Below, in pieces: positions 59,966 to 64,000 of a DNA stretch of 64,000 bases. The notes beneath the pieces were generated by a model that worked only from the letters and a program-made list of their open reading frames with translations, did no database searches and was not told where the DNA came from. Within the stretch, counting starts at the first letter, position 1. Each line of letters begins with the position of its first letter. The position numbers and the translations under genes were made by a program. Origin of the DNA: Erythrophleum ivorense (Eukaryota > Streptophyta > Magnoliopsida > Fabales > Fabaceae); the NCBI GenBank assembly GCA_026724425.1, contig JAIUCV010000002.1:7941001-8005000 (forward strand), written 5' to 3'.

Positions 59966-60779
59966 AGTAAAAAAATGTAGATCTTTTTGTAAGTAAAGGT
60001 AATGCTTGAATGGGCCACCCATGGCATCTTCATGAAAAAATTAAAGCAATTATATCCATAACTCTTAGTCTGCCGCCACAACTAGTTTTTTCTCTTTAGT
60101 AAACTATTAGCCCATGAGTATTTAGGATGGGTGGTAGTGTCCTTTACAAGGTCTTTAATGATGTTAGCTACTAACCCATCATTCTATTAGGAATTTTTGA
60201 CTTTAAAGGTTATTGTCAAAGCTATAGCGTTGATGGCAAGACAAGAACCAAGTTCCACACTTTGAGTTTTCTTGGAGTGGGCATCTGACGCCATATTTTC
60301 TTTGCCCTTTTGATACGAAATCTCATAACTCAAATTTCATAATTTATGCACCCATTTATATTGACCATAACTAAAAAATTAGGTAAGGCAAACACTGGTG
60401 AAGCTGTCATCATAGCTTTAAGGTGCTAAAATGCTTGGTTAACTTCCTCAGTCCACTTAAAGGCTTCATTCCTTTTAATAGCTCAATCAAAGGCTTACAT
60501 AGTGAACCATAATCTCTTATAAATTGTATGTAATAATTAAGCCAAGGAAATCCCTCAAAGATTTAAGTGTTGTTAACCACCAAGAGATTATGGCCTTAAT
60601 CTTGTTTAGATTTTGAACTTTTAGAAATAACATGTCCTAAGTAATCAAGTTATGTTGCACTAAAAATACATTTGTTTTCCTTAGCAAATAGGATGTTATC
60701 CCTTAAAATCTAAAGAATGACTTTTGGTTGTTGCAAACGAGACTCCTAATACTTATTATAAACCAAGATATTACTAAAA

Positions 60780-61110
60780 AAAGAAAACTAAAAATAAGTT
60801 TTTAATCCTTGAAATGTTGTCGGTGCATTAATAAACCCGAAAGAGATCATAAGGAGTTCATAAAAACCCTTATAAGTTTGCAAGCAATCTTATGGATATC
60901 TTGACGATTCATTCTAATTTGATGATACCCTTTATGAAAGTCTAACTTGGAAAAAAATCAAGCACCATGCAACTTGTTAAGTAACTCTTTTATAGTGAGT
61001 ACAGGAAATTTCTTCTTGAGTGTTTGATCATTTAACTTTTTATGGTCAACACAAAATCTTCAAGATCTGTCTTTTTTCTTGAACAAGACTATTAGAATAA
61101 CAAATGAACT
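60780..61110 (-). pseudogene. Gypsy reverse transcriptase fragment
   Basis: Minus translation includes ELLNKLHGA, then SKLDFHKGYHQIRM, then a HKIACK segment, equivalent to the RT words SKLDLRSGYHQIR. The first catalytic Asp (in KLDF) is retained, but stops lie within this block and the YVDD part is not clearly readable. Not functional. Confidence 0.75.
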
Positions 61111-61689
61111 ATTAGGCTAGATCACCTCATTTTGAGGCATCTCATAAACCAATTTCTCCACTATGAATTTTTGAATGGGCTTATATTGATAAGGTCTAAC
61201 GCTAATAAGTTGATTTAACTTCATTGGAACAAAATGATCAAAAGACTAATATGGAGGAAAGAACTTTTGTCTTTGAAATACATAAGCAAAACCTCTAAAA
61301 CTTCCTTTAGTGTCATCAATTCAAATTATTGAAGTTTAGCCCCTCTTGTTTTAGATTTAATCTAGATTCAATCTGATGGTTACAAACTTGGATAAGGTAA
61401 ACTTGTTATGCTTGTCACATTTGCTCATCTAACACAAGTTGTTCACATACTTTGTTATGTCATCCTTTGAATTTGATAAAATTTACCAAGTAAGGTAAAA
61501 CACAAGTTTTTGCTTCAAGTCTAAACCAATTTGGCCTATGGTAGACCACTTAACTTTTAACACCATATCATTAACTCTTGAGCTCTATAGCTAAGAAATT
61601 AGTTGTGAAAAAGTCCTTCTACATAATCCACTTAAGTTAAGCACACTTAGTGTTAATTTCCATGCATGCTCCATTGACCATTGTCGCCC

Positions 61690-61805
61690 TTATACCCTTG
61701 GTAAATTGCAATGTTAACTTCAGTTTCTTTGCTAAAGTGGCATTTAGAAAATTATGAGTACTCCCTATGTCCATCAAAATCAACAATATGTTTCTTAACT
61801 GAGCT
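61690..61805 (-). pseudogene. Gypsy retropepsin fragment
   Basis: Minus translation gives ILLILMDIGSTHNFLNATLA, the plant gypsy protease signature normally LIDSGSTHNF, here with MDIGS in place of DSGS. The catalytic Asp is kept, but the Ser after it is Ile. Confidence 0.75.
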
Positions 61806-62036
61806 TTAGGCTTTCATAGTGGAATGACCCTTGGTTCCCTCAATGGTGTGGAGAGAAATTACTGAACTCACTTACTTTATATTTGTTGGACTCTACTAAG
61901 CATCATGGAACTCTTTATACTCCCTTTCATGAACCATAATCATATGAACTTGGGAATTCTTACAATAATGTTCCGCAGTGTTTTTCTCTGGACATTAGCA
62001 ACACAAGCTCTTCTTCCTTCTATCATGAATTTCCTT

Positions 62037-62945
62037 TTTGTGAGTTACTTCATTGGCTTGTCTACAAAACTCCCTAGTTTCAAATGATATAGTTTGGGAT
62101 ATTATTGTGAAAGGAAAAAATTGTTTTTGCTTAAGGTTAGTAGTGAAGGATTTGGTCCTAGGGGATAATGGAAGAACCTAGTTTTTAGGAAATGAATGAA
62201 GCATGACTATGAATGGCTTGAATAAAGGTTTCTAGAGGATGTGCCGAGTACATTGTATTGAAGAGACTATTAGGCTCAAACAATCTTACTGAATCCTTAA
62301 TATTAGAACATAAACCATGAAAGATGCAGCTAATAACTAATTCTCCTAGTAACTCAATTTCTAACAAGAGTCCCTCAAACTTTTCTCGATAGTAAGTGAT
62401 CATACTTGTTTGTTTTAGATTTTTGAGCTTAAACATGGCATTGACCCTTAACACCTCACCAAATCTCGCATTCATATTTTTCAAATACTTATTGTGAGTT
62501 GCTTCATTGGCTTGTCTACAAAACTCCTAGTTTCAAATGATATAGTTTGGGATATTATTGTGAAAGGAAAAAAATTGTTTTTGCTTAAGGTTAGTAGTGA
62601 AGGATTTGGTCTTAGGGGATAATGAAAGAACCTAGTTTTTAGGAAATGAATGAAGCATGACTATGAATGGCTTGAATAAAGGTTTCCAGAGGATGTGCCA
62701 AGTACATTGTATTAGAGAGAGTATTAAGCTTATACAATCTTACTGAAGCCTTAATATTAGAACATAAGCCATGAAAGATGCAGCTAATAACTAATTCTCC
62801 TAGTAACTTAATTTCTAACAAGAGTTTCTCAAACTTTTCTCGATAGTAAGTGATTATACTTTTTTGTTTTAGATTTTTGAGCTTAAACATGGCATTGACC
62901 CTTAACACCTCACCAAATCTCGCATTCATATTTTTCAAACACTTA
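62037..62945 (-). pseudogene. Gypsy gag, tandemly duplicated in two 454-bp units
   Basis: Two minus open frames (62484-62185 and 62938-62639) each encode 99 residues beginning MKNMNARFGEVLRVNAMFKL. They share KNLKQ, ITYYREKFE, LLLEI, LGELVISCIFHGLCSNIK and LETFIQAIHSHASFIS, and differ at about a dozen positions. This is the retrotransposon gag core (L..LKQ...I.YY..FE.LL..., I..F..GL...I...VR). The offset is exactly 454 bp and includes the non-coding flank, so the duplication is at DNA level inside one element. Confidence 0.88.
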
Positions 62946-63480
62946 TCCTAGTTGACCTCTAAAAGCTTCTTCTTCTATAAGAAATTCTACTGCGAGTTAA
63001 GTGTGCTACCTTAAAGATGCACACTCACCAATCAAACACACTGATCCAGAGGCAACTCATCCACATTAAAGTTTACATATGTAAAACCATCAACAAAAAT
63101 TAATACTGTCAAATTTCAAGATTTGATTTAAGAGAGCTTTGTAGGGAAGCAATAAATGTTATAGTTATTGCTAATACAGGAACCAAACTATGAACAAACA
63201 GCAAGTGGTTGCCCTTTGTTCATGCTCAAAGCTCTAACAATCTAATTGCCACAGCCATTCAAAGCCAGTTATACCAATTTCAAAGCCATATTAGCTAAGA
63301 GAGCTTCCATATGCAACATTAATTGTTTGAGATCATTCATCTCAACCTGATTATACTTGAGACTGAGTTTGAGATCTTATAGACAATCTTAAAAACAAGT
63401 GTCCTTAGTCATTGAAAGCTAAAGAAAAAAAAAAGAAAATAAGTGCCAATGCTAGAAAAGTGCTTTGATACCAAACACGG

Positions 63481-63737
63481 TGCAAAGTGCACTTGATGGA
63501 ACAAAGAAGAGAGAAATAACAAAGGAATTTCCATTCAGAATATTCAACAACCCATACAACGAAGAAATAACTCCTAGAAGTATTAGTAAGAGACTCATTC
63601 ACGTAAACAACAAAACCCACACACCTACTAATAAACTTCTCATGCTTCTCACTCTTCCACTAACCATATTGTTTACTTAATACTTACTACCCCTTTTGCC
63701 ACCTATTACATCTGTTTCCTATTTTTGCCATGTATCA
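63481..63737 (-). repeat. 5' LTR of the gypsy element
   Basis: This 257-bp segment is paired with 58488-58739 in the same orientation. In the element's orientation it starts TGATACATGG and ends ...TTTGCA. The primer-binding site complementary to tRNA-Met (TGGTATCAAAGCA, minus strand 63473-63461) follows a few bases later, as expected for a 5' LTR. Confidence 0.85.
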
Positions 63738-64000
63738 CCTTTGTTTTACCTTTTCTAAAATTTTTATAACATATGACCATACTTGAGGTAGCCAGGTAGA
63801 TCATATCTTGCAACCACCATCAATAATACAACCATGCACCATCAACACTAAAGGCCATTGTCTACCATTTTCTTCCTTCAAGAAGATCAAAAGCAAAAGC
63901 ACCACCCTTAGTCTCTATCCAAATTCTTAATAGTTTTTAAAATTGCAACTTCTCTAGTTCTTAGAAAACTTATGCATACACAACTTATGCTTACATCGAT
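63738..64000. other. Right-edge sequence, nothing recognised
   Basis: Beyond the gypsy 5' LTR there are about 260 bp with no open frame, repeat or MADS exon that I can recognise. Confidence 0.6.

Larger units (their letters stand above)
58488..63737 (-). mobile_element. Nearly full-length, broken Ty3/gypsy retrotransposon
   Basis: Read on the minus strand: 5' LTR 63737-63481, tRNA-Met-type primer-binding site TGGTATCAAAGCA (63473-63461), gag (about 62945-62170, internally duplicated), protease (about 61800-61690), reverse transcriptase (about 61110-60780), RNase H (about 60480-60310), integrase (about 59960-59700), chromo-like tail (about 59080-58800), a polypurine-rich stretch near 58765-58742 and 3' LTR 58739-58488. 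The order PR-RT-RH-INT identifies Ty3/gypsy. The LTRs are about 255 bp and clearly alike, though with several differences. Frames are interrupted by many stops and it cannot move by itself. Possible 5-bp flanks (CAAAG versus CTAAG) differ by one base. If the MADS gene is complete, the element sits in its first intron. Confidence 0.88.

Noticed and set aside
62185..62938. Two independent 99-residue genes
   Set aside because: They are duplicated gag fragments inside one gypsy element with LTRs on both sides.
1..64000. CRISPR arrays, tRNA, rRNA, operons, riboswitches
   Set aside because: Nothing resembling them was seen; the repeats present are MITEs, LTRs or tandem duplications of a plant nuclear genome.

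Overview
The window is nuclear DNA of a flowering plant, most likely a eudicot. It is very AT-rich, its genes have many short GT-AG introns, the space between genes is full of retrotransposons and small inverted-repeat elements, and every gene family present is a plant one. The species cannot be named from the sequence alone.

Positions 1-24.4 kb hold a head-to-tail tandem array of rhamnogalacturonate lyase genes (polysaccharide lyase family 4), all on the minus strand. Copy A is cut by the left edge after exon 4. Copies B, C and D are complete 15-exon genes. Splicing by hand gives open frames of 643, 644 and 634 codons, with the same exon phases and almost the same exon lengths. These enzymes cut the rhamnogalacturonan-I backbone of pectin. 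Copy B also has an upstream exon that would add a secretion signal by splicing to an alternative acceptor inside exon 1.

Positions 26.8-30.9 kb hold, on the same strand, a complete 5-exon gene for a 199-residue TRAF-type zinc-finger protein with a C-terminal membrane anchor. From memory, Arabidopsis has the same neighbourhood (lyase genes around At1g09880-At1g09910 followed by TRAF-type finger gene At1g09920), so this block looks like conserved microsynteny. Intron 2 carries a dead RTE-type LINE in antisense.

Positions 31-51.7 kb are a gene desert. It contains several long-terminal-inverted-repeat MITE-like elements, a solo-LTR-like segment, a 159-bp tandem repeat, a 461-bp tandem repeat, a decayed Ty1/copia element that has lost its integrase, and three small GC-richer islands with G-boxes.

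Positions 52.4-64 kb begin with exon 1 of a plus-strand MIKC MADS-box gene of the AGL17/AGL16/ANR1 type. No later exon was found before the right edge, so either intron 1 exceeds 11 kb or the gene is a fragment. The rest of this part holds MITEs and a nearly full-length but broken minus-strand Ty3/gypsy retrotransposon (58.5-63.7 kb) with recognisable LTRs, primer-binding site, gag, protease, RT, RNase H, integrase and a chromo-like tail.

I found no CRISPR array, rRNA, tRNA or operon-like unit. Nothing here amounts to a clearly new biological system. The points most worth following are the possible secreted/cytosolic isoform switch of copy B, the RNase H fragment held inside an inverted-repeat element, and the structured repeats of the gene desert.
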